Assembly (NCBI GenBank): GCA_963776665.1
Contig: CAVZNQ010000038.1
Location: 275,252 to 339,251, forward strand
Length of the DNA stretch: 64,000 nt
Direction: 5' to 3'
Source: Roseiarcus sp963776665
GTDB taxonomy: Bacteria; Pseudomonadota; Alphaproteobacteria; Rhizobiales; Beijerinckiaceae
Shown one piece after another: positions 16,133 through 25,191 of this stretch; positions within the stretch are counted from its first letter, which is position 1; every line of letters begins with the position of its first letter. The position numbers were made by a program, and so were the translations under genes. The notes under the pieces were generated by a model. The model searched no databases. It was given only the letters and a program-made list of their open reading frames with translations, and was not told the DNA's origin.

Positions 16133-17011
16133 TCATCCGAGCACGTATCGCGAGAACGCCAGCGCTTGTCGCGCGGCTTCGTCCATTTGGGCTTCGTCGG
16201 CGTTGTCGCTGAGATCGCGCCAAACGCGAATGTCGTTGCCGACCTGCCCGCCCATCTTGACGAAGGGCTCCATGACGACCGCGCGGTCATAACCAATCTC
16301 TCGCAACGCACTTCCGATTTCGCGCCAGGGCAACCGGCCTTTGCCCGGAACGCGCCGATTGTTCTCTCCGGTATGAAAATGGCCGAGCAGGGGGCCAGCG
16401 GTGCGGATCGCCTCGCTGAAACTGTCCTCCTCGATGTTCATATGGAACGTGTCGAGCATGACCTTGACGTTGGGCTTGCCGATCTCGCGGACGAACGCCA
16501 CTCCCTCTTGAGCGGTGTTGAGAACGTGGTTCTCGAATTGGTTCAGCACTTCGATGCACAGGTCGATGCCAAGATTGGCTGCGAAATCGGCCAGGCTCGC
16601 GATGCCCTCGAGGCCTCGCGCCCTGTCGCCGGCCTTGTCGACCGGCTTGGAATAGTCGACGGGCCAGTACGAGTGCAGGGCGCCGCCGATAATATGGATG
16701 TCCAGCTTTGCGAGGTCGGTCAGCGCTGCTTCAAAAAAGGCCCGTCCCGCCTTTCTGACCGCAGGGTCGGCGGACGACAGGTTTTTCAGCGGGGAGGGGC
16801 CCAACCCGGCGGTGACGGTTATGCCATTCTCGCGAGCGGAGCGGCCGACTTCAGCGATATGCGCGGGACTGTAGCTATTGAGATGATGAGCGGCGATTTC
16901 GATGACGTCGAAGCCCAGCCTGGCGACTTTCTCCACGTATTTCAGGCAGTCGGCGCTCCACTCCTGCTCCCAGTACGAGTAGTAAATGCCGAATTTCAAT
17001 TGCATCTCCAT
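16133..17011 (-). CDS. D-psicose/D-tagatose 3-epimerase (ketohexose 3-epimerase)
   Basis: A 292-residue TIM-barrel sugar epimerase strongly resembling the Agrobacterium D-psicose 3-epimerase: FGIYYSYWEQEWSADC, KLDIHIIGGALHSYWPVDYS and GHFHTGENNRRVPGKG. The metal ligands are visible as Glu in IEVLNQFENH, Asp in VMLDTFHMN, His in LGHFHTG and Glu in VVMEPFVK (about residues 154, 187, 213 and 248). It interconverts ketohexoses at C3 (D-fructose/D-psicose, D-tagatose/D-sorbose). It is the last gene of an operon with a sugar ABC importer and a LacI regulator, which supports catabolism of an imported rare ketose. Confidence 0.9.
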   Translation of the reverse strand: MEMQLKFGIYYSYWEQEWSADCLKYVEKVARLGFDVIEIAAHHLNSYSPAHIAEVGRSARENGITVTAGLGPSPLKNLSSADPAVRKAGRAFFEAALTDLAKLDIHIIGGALHSYWPVDYSKPVDKAGDRARGLEGIASLADFAANLGIDLCIEVLNQFENHVLNTAQEGVAFVREIGKPNVKVMLDTFHMNIEEDSFSEAIRTAGPLLGHFHTGENNRRVPGKGRLPWREIGSALREIGYDRAVVMEPFVKMGGQVGNDIRVWRDLSDNADEAQMDEAARQALAFSRYVLG

Positions 17012-17071
17012 TTTCGAGGCAGTGCGTTATCGCACACTTGCGCTAACAAGGCCGACCGGGTCCTGGCGGCG

Positions 17072-17821
17072 TCACTGATGGGGCGCGTCGGCGGCGCCGA
17101 CGATGTGAGCGACCACGGCGTTCATGCTGGTCGCGCTCGTGGCGTCATCGGCGATCACCGCGCCCTGGCGGAGAACGACGATGCGGTCGCATACCGAAAA
17201 AACGTCGGTGAGGCGGTGGCTGATGAGGATGACAGAAATGCCGTCCCTCTTGAGAGCGCGTATGAGATCGAGCACATGCTCGACCTCGCGCACCGCCAGC
17301 GCCGCGGTCGGCTCGTCCATGATGACGAGCTTCGGGTTGAAAGTGAGCGCGCGCGCTATCGCAACCGATTGCTGCTGGCCGCCGGAGAGCTGGCCGGTCG
17401 CCTGCGCCACGGAAGGAATGCGCGCGCCAAGCCTGGCGATCATCGCCTCGGCTTGGATTCGCATTTGCTTTGTGTCGATAAGTCTGACGCCCAGCACGGA
17501 GCGCGTAAGCTCCCGGCCCAGGAATATGTTCGAGGCGACGTCGCGCATCCGGGCGAGCGCGAGATCCTGGTAGATCATCTCGATCCCGGCGCGACGAATC
17601 TCGCCCGGGTCCCTGGCGACGATGGAAACGCCGTCGAAACGGATGTCGCCGGCGTCGGGTCGGTAGACGCCGGTGATCGTCTTCATCAGCGTCGACTTGC
17701 CCGCCCCGTTGTCGCCAACGAGCGCAACCGCGCTGCCCGCTTCGACCGAGAACGTAACCCCGCGCAGGGCCTCGATCGCGCCGAAGGTCTTGCGGACCGC
17801 ATCGAGCTCGAGCAGGCTCAT
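17072..17821 (-). CDS. sugar ABC transporter, ATP-binding protein
   Basis: A 249-residue single-nucleotide-domain ATPase of the carbohydrate CUT2 class. Walker A GDNGAGKST, signature LSGGQQQ, Walker B KLVIMDEP and the H-loop VILISHR are all intact. Most CUT2 ATPases (RbsA) carry two such domains; this short form resembles FrcA-like subunits and presumably works as a homodimer. ATG 17821 overlaps the stop of the permease gene, so they are translationally coupled. Confidence 0.9.
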   Translation of the reverse strand: MSLLELDAVRKTFGAIEALRGVTFSVEAGSAVALVGDNGAGKSTLMKTITGVYRPDAGDIRFDGVSIVARDPGEIRRAGIEMIYQDLALARMRDVASNIFLGRELTRSVLGVRLIDTKQMRIQAEAMIARLGARIPSVAQATGQLSGGQQQSVAIARALTFNPKLVIMDEPTAALAVREVEHVLDLIRALKRDGISVILISHRLTDVFSVCDRIVVLRQGAVIADDATSATSMNAVVAHIVGAADAPHQ

Positions 17822-18807
17822 CGGCGCCAGCCCTCCCGGCTGTTCACGCGGTCGAGCCAGACGGCGAGGATCAGGACCGCGCCTATGGCGATCTGCTGAT
17901 AGAAGGGCCTGACGGCCATCAGGTTCAGTCCATTTTGCAGCACCCCCATGATGAGTGCGCCGATCAGCGTGCCGAGGACGCTGCCGCGGCCGCCGAAGAA
18001 ATTCGTTCCGCCGAGGATCGCCGCGGTGATTGCGGTGAGCTCATAGCTCAGGCCCGCCGTGGGCTCGCCCGAGTTGATGCGCGCCGCGAACAATAGCCCC
18101 GCAAGGCCCGACAGAAGCCCGGAGAGCGTATAGAGCAGCACTTTCATCCGCTCGACGCGGACGCCCATCGCGCGCGCCGCGCCTTCATTGTCTCCAATGA
18201 CCTGGGCGTAGACGCCGAAGCGGGTATGGGCCAGCGCCACATGGGCGAGGAGCGCGGTAAGCGCCAGAACGATGACCGGCGTCGGCACGCCGAATGGCCG
18301 CCCCTGGCCGAGCCAGACGATCTCGGGCGGGAGGCCGTAGATCGACACCCCGTTGCTGAGCACGAGCGCAAACCCGCGAGCGACGCCCAGCATCCCGAGG
18401 GTGACGATGAAAGGCGGGATCGCGCCCTTGGTGATGAGAAAACCGTTGACGGCGCCAGTCGCCGCGCCGGCCGAAAGACAGCCGAGGATTCCAACCCACC
18501 AGGGAAGGTCGAGATTGGACGTGAGCATCGCACCCACGACGCCAGAGAGGGCGAGCATGGAGCCGACCGAAAGATCGATGCCTGCCGACGAGATGACAAA
18601 GGTCATGCCGATCGCCAGGACGCCGAAAACAGAAGTCGAAAGCAGAATGTTGAGGATGTTGGAGACGGAGAGAAAGGCCTTCGACAGGAGCGCCATCGCG
18701 ACGCAGAGGACCGCGAGCACGATCAGCGATTCGAGCCGCACAGCCGCCCCGCCGGCGAAGCGCGCGCGCCACGACGCTGCGGCGGCGGTCGTTGACGCTG
18801 ATGTCAT
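17818..18807 (-). CDS. sugar ABC transporter permease (RbsC-like)
   Basis: A 329-residue inner-membrane permease of the ribose/xylose branch (CUT2). About eight to ten membrane segments are seen, with the conserved TFVISSAGIDLSVGSMLALSG block and the C-terminal GGTNFFGGRGSVLGTLIGA. I chose ATG 18807; a TTG at 18828 would add seven residues. It lies between the periplasmic binding protein and the ATPase in the epimerase operon and completes a one-permease importer. Confidence 0.9.
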   Translation of the reverse strand: MTSASTTAAAASWRARFAGGAAVRLESLIVLAVLCVAMALLSKAFLSVSNILNILLSTSVFGVLAIGMTFVISSAGIDLSVGSMLALSGVVGAMLTSNLDLPWWVGILGCLSAGAATGAVNGFLITKGAIPPFIVTLGMLGVARGFALVLSNGVSIYGLPPEIVWLGQGRPFGVPTPVIVLALTALLAHVALAHTRFGVYAQVIGDNEGAARAMGVRVERMKVLLYTLSGLLSGLAGLLFAARINSGEPTAGLSYELTAITAAILGGTNFFGGRGSVLGTLIGALIMGVLQNGLNLMAVRPFYQQIAIGAVLILAVWLDRVNSREGWRR

Positions 18808-18874
18808 GAGACCATCCCCGGGGTGCAATGGCGCCGCCCGCTCAGCCAGGCGAACAGGCGGCTTCCACGTGGGC

Positions 18875-19852
18875 CTACTTCACATATTGGAGCATGGGCT
18901 CCTTGTTCGCCTCGATGACTTCCTTGGTCAAAACGAGGGTCGGCACGTAGGTCATCTCAGGGGTCTTATCGCCCGCCAGCACCTTTTTGACGTTCTCGAC
19001 CGCCTGCATGCCGACAAGGTAGGGCAATTGCGCGACCGAGGCGTTGAGCCGTCCTGCCTTGATCGATTTGACGGCGTTGGTGTTGCCGTCGACGCCAATC
19101 ACGACAATCTTGTCCTTGCCAGCCGAGCGCGCCGCCTCGACTGCGCCGAGCGCCATGTCGTCATTGGCGCAGAATATGGCGACGAGGTCGGGATTGCGCT
19201 GCAGCGTGTCGTTGGTGATGTTGGCGGCCTTCAGACTGTCCCAGTCGCCGGGTAGGGAGGCGACAATATTGAGGCCGGGCGCCTGCTTCTTCAACTCATC
19301 GGCGAAGCCGCGGGCCCGCTTCTCGCCCGTGATATTGCCGGAAAGGCCTTCGATGACCAGCACGGGACCTTTTGCGTCCTTGCCGAGCGTGCTGACCAGA
19401 TAGTCGGCGCCTTTCGCACCCGCCGCCTCGTTGTCCGAGCCGATATGGAAAGCGATGTCGACGCCTGCCTTCTTGGTGATGGCAGGATCGAGATTGTTGT
19501 CGAGATCGACGACTGGAATCTTCATCTCGTTCGCCTGCTTGAGGCAGGGAAGCAGGATGGTCGAATTGATCGCCGCGGTGATCATCGCAACAGGCTTCTT
19601 CTGCAACATCGTGTTGCAGGCGTTGAGCTGCGGCTCGGCCGCCTGGTCGGACTCGACCGCCTCGAGAAAGATCTCGACGCCGGCGCTCGCAGCCCCCGAA
19701 TCTACGCCCTTCTCCATCGCCCCCCAGAACGGGTTGGACAGCGTCTTCATCAAGACGCCGTAAACGGGCTTGTCCGCCGCCGAGGCCGCCGATACGGCCA
19801 GGCCCACGGCGAGCGTCGCGATCGAGGCGCCGAAAGTGAATCGTTTCAACAT
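18875..19852 (-). CDS. periplasmic sugar-binding protein of the ABC importer
   Basis: A 325-residue RbsB-type substrate-binding protein. A clear signal peptide (residues 1-25, ending VSAASAADK) is followed by the family pattern YGVLMKTLSNPFWGAMEKG, PVVDLDNN, IGSDNEAAG, IEGLSGNITGEKRARGF, CANDDMALGAVEA and VIGVDGNTNAV. It captures the sugar in the periplasm and hands it to the permease. It is 27 bases downstream of the LacI gene, so it should share its transcript. The ligand is predicted only from the epimerase partner. Confidence 0.9.
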   Translation of the reverse strand: MLKRFTFGASIATLAVGLAVSAASAADKPVYGVLMKTLSNPFWGAMEKGVDSGAASAGVEIFLEAVESDQAAEPQLNACNTMLQKKPVAMITAAINSTILLPCLKQANEMKIPVVDLDNNLDPAITKKAGVDIAFHIGSDNEAAGAKGADYLVSTLGKDAKGPVLVIEGLSGNITGEKRARGFADELKKQAPGLNIVASLPGDWDSLKAANITNDTLQRNPDLVAIFCANDDMALGAVEAARSAGKDKIVVIGVDGNTNAVKSIKAGRLNASVAQLPYLVGMQAVENVKKVLAGDKTPEMTYVPTLVLTKEVIEANKEPMLQYVK

Positions 19853-19879
19853 GACTGGCTCCCTGGGTTGTTTTATGGT

Positions 19880-20923
19880 TCAGGCCTCCGCGACGGCTTT
19901 GAGCCGAGGGCGAGCGGGCCCGGTGGATTCCCGCACCTTTAGAGTGCAGGGAAGTTCGACGCGCTCGACGCCGTTCGCGCCGGCGCCCGATAGGCGCCGC
20001 ATCAGCAGGCGCCAGGCGGCCGTGGCGAACTCCTCGACTGGCTGGGCGACGGTGGTCAGGTACGGTCTTAGCGCGAACATCCAGTCGAAGTCGTCGAAGC
20101 CGACGATCGACATGTCGCCGGGGATCTCGAGATTGAGCCCGCGCGCGGCCTTGATCGAGGCGAGCGCGCAGATATTTGTGAGGGCGAAAATCGCCGTCGG
20201 CCGGTCGGCTCGGTGAAGCTCGAGCTCGATCGCGCCGCGCAGGGATTCGAGGTTGTGGCCGCCGCAGATGACGCGCTCGCGCCCATCGAGCCCCGCCTCG
20301 GCCAGGGCGCGCCGGGCGCCCGCGATACGGCTCTCGATATTCTCTAGCCGTCTCGAATGGGCGAGCAGAGCGATATCGCGATGTCCCAGGCCGATGAGGT
20401 GGCGCGTCGCGGCGTAGCCGCCGGCGTCGCAGTCGGCGCGCACGGTGTCGAATCCGGGCGCCCTGGCCCCGCGGTCGATCAGCACCGTCGGCGGCAGGCG
20501 GGCGGTTTCGCCCATGAGCGCCGTCATCGAGTCGTCGCTCGCCGGAACAACGATCAGGCCATCGATGCGGCGCGCCGCCAGCGCTTCGACGCGGCGGCGC
20601 TCCTTCGCGGCGTCTTCGCTCGAAGAGACGATGAGAAGATCATAGCCGTCGCCTTCGGCGAGCGCTTCGACCCCGTGCACGAGGCTCGCAAAAAAGACGT
20701 TGGTGATGTCTGGAACGACCATGCCGACGAGGCGGGTCGATTTGCCGCGCAGCGCGCTCGCCGAACGATCGAGCCGATAGCCGAGCGCGGCGATCGCTTC
20801 AACGACACTGCGGCGGCTCGCTTCGCCGACCGGCCGATTGCCATTCACGACGTTGGAGGCGGTCGCGACCGAAACGCCTGCGCGCAGCGCGACATCCCGG
20901 ATCGTGGGCGTTCTCCCCGCCAT
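19880..20923 (-). CDS. LacI-family transcriptional regulator
   Basis: A 347-residue LacI-type repressor. The helix-turn-helix TIRDVALRAGVSVATASNVVNG and the hinge AIAALGYRLDRSASALRG are followed by a periplasmic-binding-like sensor domain (RLVGMVVPDITN, GLIVVPAS, IVGFDDFDW). The open frame extends to 21040, but ATG 20923 begins exactly where LacI proteins do. It is the first gene of the operon, so it probably represses itself together with the transport and epimerase genes. A candidate operator lies about 60 bases upstream. Confidence 0.92.
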   Translation of the reverse strand: MAGRTPTIRDVALRAGVSVATASNVVNGNRPVGEASRRSVVEAIAALGYRLDRSASALRGKSTRLVGMVVPDITNVFFASLVHGVEALAEGDGYDLLIVSSSEDAAKERRRVEALAARRIDGLIVVPASDDSMTALMGETARLPPTVLIDRGARAPGFDTVRADCDAGGYAATRHLIGLGHRDIALLAHSRRLENIESRIAGARRALAEAGLDGRERVICGGHNLESLRGAIELELHRADRPTAIFALTNICALASIKAARGLNLEIPGDMSIVGFDDFDWMFALRPYLTTVAQPVEEFATAAWRLLMRRLSGAGANGVERVELPCTLKVRESTGPARPRLKAVAEA

Positions 20924-20981
20924 CGTTCGTTCGCTCCAAGGCGTTCGCCGAGGTTTTGCGCCGACCTTTTCGCCGGGTTGG

Positions 20982-20995
20982 CTATAACGTTCTAG
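20982..20995. promoter_or_regulatory. candidate LacI-family operator
   Basis: CTATAACGTTCTAG is palindromic in six of seven base pairs around a central CG, the form LacI-family operators take. It lies in an AT-rich patch of otherwise GC-rich sequence, about 60 bases before the lacI-type gene start. Binding by the adjacent regulator is inferred, not shown. Confidence 0.5.
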
Positions 20996-21036
20996 GTTAC
21001 CTTCGGGCACCGCGATGTCAAGCGGCAAACGCCGGG

Positions 21037-22066
21037 TCAACTGCGCTCGATCGACTTCGACCGGGACCGCAGGACCGTCTCGCGCTGGGCGCGCCGACAG
21101 GAGAGCGGCGGCAGGCCGCGAAGGATCAGTTCGGCGTCGGCGACCGTCTGCCGACCAATCTCGTAGAGCGAATCTCTCATCGCGCCCGCGCGATGGGGCG
21201 AGAGCAATAGACCCTGGATCCGGCGCGATGGGTCGTCTGGCGGCGCGGGCTCTGCAGGAAAGACGTCGGTTGCGGCGCGGAACCGCCCGCTCTCGACCTG
21301 GCGCAGGAATTCGGGGAAATCGACCACTCCGGCGCGGCTCATCAGCAGGAAGATCGACCCCGGCGCGATCAGCTCAAATTCACGTTTGGCCAAAAAACCC
21401 TGGTTCTCGCTGGTCACGCCGGCGAACACGACGATTACCCGAACTCGTCGCCAACACCTCGTCGAGAGACGCGGCGGCGACGCCGAAGCCAGCCATGAAA
21501 TGATCAGAAATCCACGGATCATAGGCCTTGATCGGGCAGTCGAACGGCGCAAGCAGCGGAACAAAGGCTCGCGCGAGATCGCCGAAGCCGATCAGACCGA
21601 CCTGCGCGCCAAAGATAGAGAAGCACCCTTCTGCGCCGTCCAGCAGCCATTTCTCGCTTCCCCTGCGCATGGCGCGATCGGCGGTCGTGACGCCGCGGCA
21701 GAGGTCGATCGCCATGCCGAGCGCCATCTCCGCGACAGGCTTCGCGAAGGCGGAACTCGGCGTGAGGACATGGATTCCGCGTTCAAAGCAGGTCTCGTAG
21801 TCGACGTTCTGGAGAAAATTGGTCTCAACATTGACGATGGCGCGCAAATTCGGCGCGCGGTCGAGCCGCGCCTTTGGCATGTCGCTCTGGCCGATCAGCG
21901 CCGTCATCTCGGGCAGAAGGGCCTCGAAACGCTCGGGCGCCATGCGGCCGGGCCCGTCATGGATCGCAAGCTCGCCGAGGCTTTCGAGCCGCACCCGGAC
22001 GGCCGGTTCGAAGATCTCGTCGAGGCCGCGCGGCTGCGGATCGATCACGATCAGGGGTCTGGCCAT
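21037..22066 (-). pseudogene. D-isomer 2-hydroxyacid dehydrogenase gene with a +1 frameshift
   Basis: The first frame, from ATG 22066, carries the substrate part and the nucleotide-binding VGLIGFGDLARAFVPL. Near 21440 it breaks, and the frame one base on continues with IVVFAGVTSENQGF, the catalytic Arg in LMSRAGVVD, the Glu region ATDVFPAEPAP and the catalytic His in LLSPHRAGAM, ending at 21037. Joined, it is a complete NAD-dependent 2-hydroxyacid dehydrogenase of about 342 residues. One extra base explains the break; real decay or sequencing error are both possible. Same strand as, and upstream of, the epimerase operon, so a role in sugar-acid catabolism is conceivable. Confidence 0.82.
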
Positions 22067-22191
22067 GGCTCTCCTCCGGAAGCGTTGTTTGAAACAGACC
22101 TAAATCGATATAGAGCGCGCAGCAACAGCTCGTTTGGATTCGACCTCAAGCATCGCCTCGGGCCTGCGGTCGAGCGCGCTGCCTCAAGCCC

Positions 22192-23139
22192 TCACGGCCG
22201 AACTGCGGCGTGAATCTCTGCGATATAGCCGCCGGGAAAGCGCACCATCGCGGCCACGCGGCGATCGGCCGTGATCGGCGCGACGAGCACCTCGACCCCG
22301 GCTGCGGCGGCCTTGGCCAGCGTTTCCGCCATGCTCGAGACTTCGTAGCCGGTGATCTCGCGGCCGTAAGGCCAGCGCAGATGCCCATCCGTGACCAGCG
22401 CCACCACCTTGCCAAACTTGGACTCGAGGCGAACGCGCCGATACGTCTCTCCCGCCCGTCCGATCTCCACCCCTGGCGCCGCGGGGTCGTCGCTAACGAT
22501 CGCGCCGTGCGAGAAGGCGACGAAGTCGCGGATGAACTCGTCAGCGCGGTCCTTGGACAGGTAGACCCGGTTTTCGGGGACGGCGACGAGCGGCGGATAG
22601 CTCGGCGGCGACGTGCGCCAATAGAGCTGCATGTTCACCCCGCCGGGCCACTGGATGACCGCGTCGCGGCCAACCGCGTCCGCGAACGGGGCGACAATGA
22701 CGTCCGCGCCGTCAGTGCGCGCCGCCTGAACGGCGGCGTCGATGTCGGTGACCAAGGAACCGGTGCGCTCGTCGCCGAAGGGGAAGGGAATGGGAGTTGT
22801 GAAGCCAAAAACCGAGAGGTTTCCAATCGGCGTAACAACAATCTGCGACTTGGCGAGGCTCGGCGCGGGCGTAACCGTGACGATGCCCGCTTTGGAGGTC
22901 GTACCGCCGAAGGTCGAAACGAAGCTGGCGACGAATCGGTCGAAGTCGACAAACGGAACATAGACGTGAGTCGTGCCGTATTGGGGGGCAACGGAGACGT
23001 CGGGCGTCGCCGATGGCGAAACCTGGGCCGCGGCTGCCGCGGCGGCGGCTCCGAGGGCGGACGCTACGGCGAGAATCTTGAGTTGTGCGCAACTGGCTCT
23101 CCAGACGACAGTTAAAGACATAGCCGGATTTGGATGCAA
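22192..23139 (-). CDS. exported protein with two VOC/glyoxalase-like units
   Basis: A 315-residue protein with an N-terminal hydrophobic segment (about residues 20-38, ending AAAAAQVS) that looks like a signal peptide. Two similar halves follow, each with the VOC layout: DRFVASFVSTFGGT...IPFPFGDERTG, then ADEFIRDFVAFSHGA...WPYGREITGYEV. Each half also has a PGGV/PGGY strand near its end. Exported VOC proteins are unusual because the family is normally cytoplasmic. ATG 23139 is the longest start; ATG 23121 is an alternative. Substrate unknown. It is divergent from dusA. Confidence 0.65.
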   Translation of the reverse strand: MHPNPAMSLTVVWRASCAQLKILAVASALGAAAAAAAAQVSPSATPDVSVAPQYGTTHVYVPFVDFDRFVASFVSTFGGTTSKAGIVTVTPAPSLAKSQIVVTPIGNLSVFGFTTPIPFPFGDERTGSLVTDIDAAVQAARTDGADVIVAPFADAVGRDAVIQWPGGVNMQLYWRTSPPSYPPLVAVPENRVYLSKDRADEFIRDFVAFSHGAIVSDDPAAPGVEIGRAGETYRRVRLESKFGKVVALVTDGHLRWPYGREITGYEVSSMAETLAKAAAAGVEVLVAPITADRRVAAMVRFPGGYIAEIHAAVRP

Positions 23140-23199
23140 CCGTCAGACGAGAGGCCGAGCCGCGATCTCCTGGGCGACATTCGAGGCCGTCTCCCCTAT

Positions 23200-24249
23200 A
23201 TGAGCGCCATGCCTCGACCTTTCAGCGCCCGGTTTTCCGTGGCCCCGATGATGGACTGGACCGACCGGCGCTGCCGGGCGTTCCATCGCGTCCTCACGCG
23301 CCGGGCCCGGCTCTATACCGAGATGGTGACGGCGGACGCGGTCGTGTTTGGGCCGCGCGAGCGCCTCATCGGCTTCGGGGCGGACGAGCATCCGGTCGCG
23401 CTCCAGCTCGGCGGAGCGGATCCGTCGCGCCTCGCCGAGGCGGCGCGCATCGGCGCCTCTTTCGGCTATGATGAAATCAATCTCAATTGCGGCTGCCCGT
23501 CCGACCGGGTGCAGAGCGGTCGGTTCGGCGCCTGTCTGATGCGCGAGCCGAAGCTGGTTGCCGAATGCGTGGCGGCGATGGTTGCGGCGGTCAACGTTCC
23601 TGTCACCGTCAAGTGCCGGATCGGCGTCGACGAGCAGGAGCCGCGGGAGGCTCTCGGCGCTTTCGCCGAGGCCGTGAAGGCCGCCGGTGCAGCGGCGCTC
23701 ATCGTCCACGCCCGCAAAGCCTGGCTCGACGGCTTGAGCCCGAAGGACAACCGGTCCATCCCGCCGCTCGACTACCCGCTCGTCCATGCGCTGAAGCGCG
23801 CCCACCCCGACTGGCCGATCATCCTCAACGGCGGCGTCGCCGATCTTGCATCGGCGCGCGCCGAGCTTCGGCATGTCGACGGGGTCATGATCGGGCGCGC
23901 CGCCTATCAGACGCCCGAACTCCTGATCGGCGTGGACCCTCAGCTGTTCGGCGATGAGGCGCCGGTCGCCGATGCTTTCGAGGCGATCGAAGCCTTCATG
24001 CCGGTCGTCGCGCTCGGCCTTGAGCGCGGCGAGCGCCTGCATGACTACACCCGGCATCTCCACGGCCTCTTCGCCGGCCGGCCGGGAGCGCGGTCTTATC
24101 GGCGCATTCTGGCGAGCGAGGCCGTGCGCGCAGGGGCTGGGCTCGACGTGCTAAAGAGAGCCCTCGCCTGTGTCGCACGACCGTCGGGACGCGGCGCGGA
24201 GCCTGTGGAGGACTGCCCGTCTTTCGACGGGCTATGGGCGGCAGAGTAG
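23200..24249 (+). CDS. dusA: tRNA-dihydrouridine(20/20a) synthase
   Basis: An FMN-dependent enzyme that reduces uridine in the tRNA D-loop, here the DusA subfamily. 349 residues. Visible are the N-terminal SVAPMMDWTDRRCRAFHR, the catalytic cysteine region INLNCGCPSDRVQSGRFGACLM, VHARKAWLDGLSPKDNR, LNGGV and GVMIGRAAYQ. The subfamily-specific AWL-GLSPK segment supports DusA rather than DusB. ATG 23200 is used; ATG 23209 is an alternative. Confidence 0.95.
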   Translation: MSAMPRPFSARFSVAPMMDWTDRRCRAFHRVLTRRARLYTEMVTADAVVFGPRERLIGFGADEHPVALQLGGADPSRLAEAARIGASFGYDEINLNCGCPSDRVQSGRFGACLMREPKLVAECVAAMVAAVNVPVTVKCRIGVDEQEPREALGAFAEAVKAAGAAALIVHARKAWLDGLSPKDNRSIPPLDYPLVHALKRAHPDWPIILNGGVADLASARAELRHVDGVMIGRAAYQTPELLIGVDPQLFGDEAPVADAFEAIEAFMPVVALGLERGERLHDYTRHLHGLFAGRPGARSYRRILASEAVRAGAGLDVLKRALACVARPSGRGAEPVEDCPSFDGLWAAE

Positions 24250-24257
24250 GGCGGGAG

Positions 24258-24953
24258 TCACCGCGCCGTCAGGACGAGGCGCCCGCGTTCGACAGCATAG
24301 CTCTTGAGCCGGCCAAGAAAGCTCATGCCGAGCAGGCTCTCGTCCAGCGCGCCCGGGCGGGCGACTAGAGCCGCAACGTTGCGCATCACGATCGGCCCGA
24401 CGGCGACCTTGTCGAGCCGGATCTCCGCAGCCAAGGCCGCGCCGTTGGCGGTGGTGACGGGCGCATCATATTCGAGTCCGGCAATGTTGATCCCTGCGCG
24501 CCGCGCGTCGGCGGCGGTGAGCACCACCGCGGAAGCGCCGGTGTCGAAGAGGAAAGTCACGCGCGCGCCATTGACCCGCCCAGTGATCGCGAATTCGCCG
24601 CCGAGCCGCTGATTGACGATCACTTCGCCGCCGCTGCCGACCTCCGGTTCAGACGGAAAGAGTTCGCCCGCAATGCGCTGCACGATATCGGAAGCCTCGT
24701 AGCGATAGGCGTAGAACCCGGTCAGCGCGATGAGGAGCGCCCCCCAGACCGCGGCCGCGGTAGCGACCCGGGCGACGTCGCTCGGCCTTGCCGAGCGCAG
24801 GCGCGAGAGAAGGAGCCATAGCAGCACTGCGGCGCCGGCGGCGGCGCTGGCGAAGCTCTGATGGTCGAGCCCGAGCAGGGTCGATTGTGACGGGGTCATG
24901 AGCAGCGCCGCCAGCGCTGCGGCGAGCACCGCAATGGGGACGATAAAACGCAT
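24258..24953 (-). CDS. membrane-anchored retropepsin-like (clan AA) aspartic protease
   Basis: A 231-residue protein of the TIGR02281 type. Three hydrophobic segments occupy the first ~95 residues. A retroviral-type aspartyl protease domain follows with FLFDTGASAVVLT as the active site and LLGMSFLGRLKSYAVERGRLVL as the conserved end. Only one DTG is present, so it should act as a dimer. ATG 24953 overlaps the DUF1289 stop (ATGA). Its physiological substrate is unknown. Confidence 0.85.
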   Translation of the reverse strand: MRFIVPIAVLAAALAALLMTPSQSTLLGLDHQSFASAAAGAAVLLWLLLSRLRSARPSDVARVATAAAVWGALLIALTGFYAYRYEASDIVQRIAGELFPSEPEVGSGGEVIVNQRLGGEFAITGRVNGARVTFLFDTGASAVVLTAADARRAGINIAGLEYDAPVTTANGAALAAEIRLDKVAVGPIVMRNVAALVARPGALDESLLGMSFLGRLKSYAVERGRLVLTAR

Positions 24954-25180
24954 CAGCGGAGCCGGCTGCGCGCCGCGACTCGCCCGCCGCGCGACGCGCG
25001 CGACCGCGCTCGCGCCAGGCGATCGCCAAGCCCGGCCATGACGGTGAGACGCTCGGCCTCGCTCATCATCGTCCATGAGCCGATTTCCTCGACCGTGCGG
25101 CCGCAGCCGATGCAAAGGGCCGAGATCGGATCGATGACGCAGACTTGGATACAGGGGGTCGACAGGGCAGGCGCGGACAT
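24953..25180 (-). CDS. DUF1289 domain protein
   Basis: A 75-residue protein with the DUF1289 signature: STPCIQVCVIDPISALCIGCGRTVEEI, four cysteines suggesting a metal or Fe-S site, then the conserved WTMMSEAER. Starting at ATG 25180 gives the usual length. Such proteins are often coupled to the aspartic protease gene in alphaproteobacteria, as here. Function unknown. Confidence 0.88.
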   Translation of the reverse strand: MSAPALSTPCIQVCVIDPISALCIGCGRTVEEIGSWTMMSEAERLTVMAGLGDRLARARSRASRGGRVAARSRLR

Positions 25181-25191
25181 GGGCCCCTCAC

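Noticed and set aside
18807..18828. TTG start of the permease gene
   Set aside because: ATG 18807 is a standard start and the seven extra residues are not part of the conserved protein.
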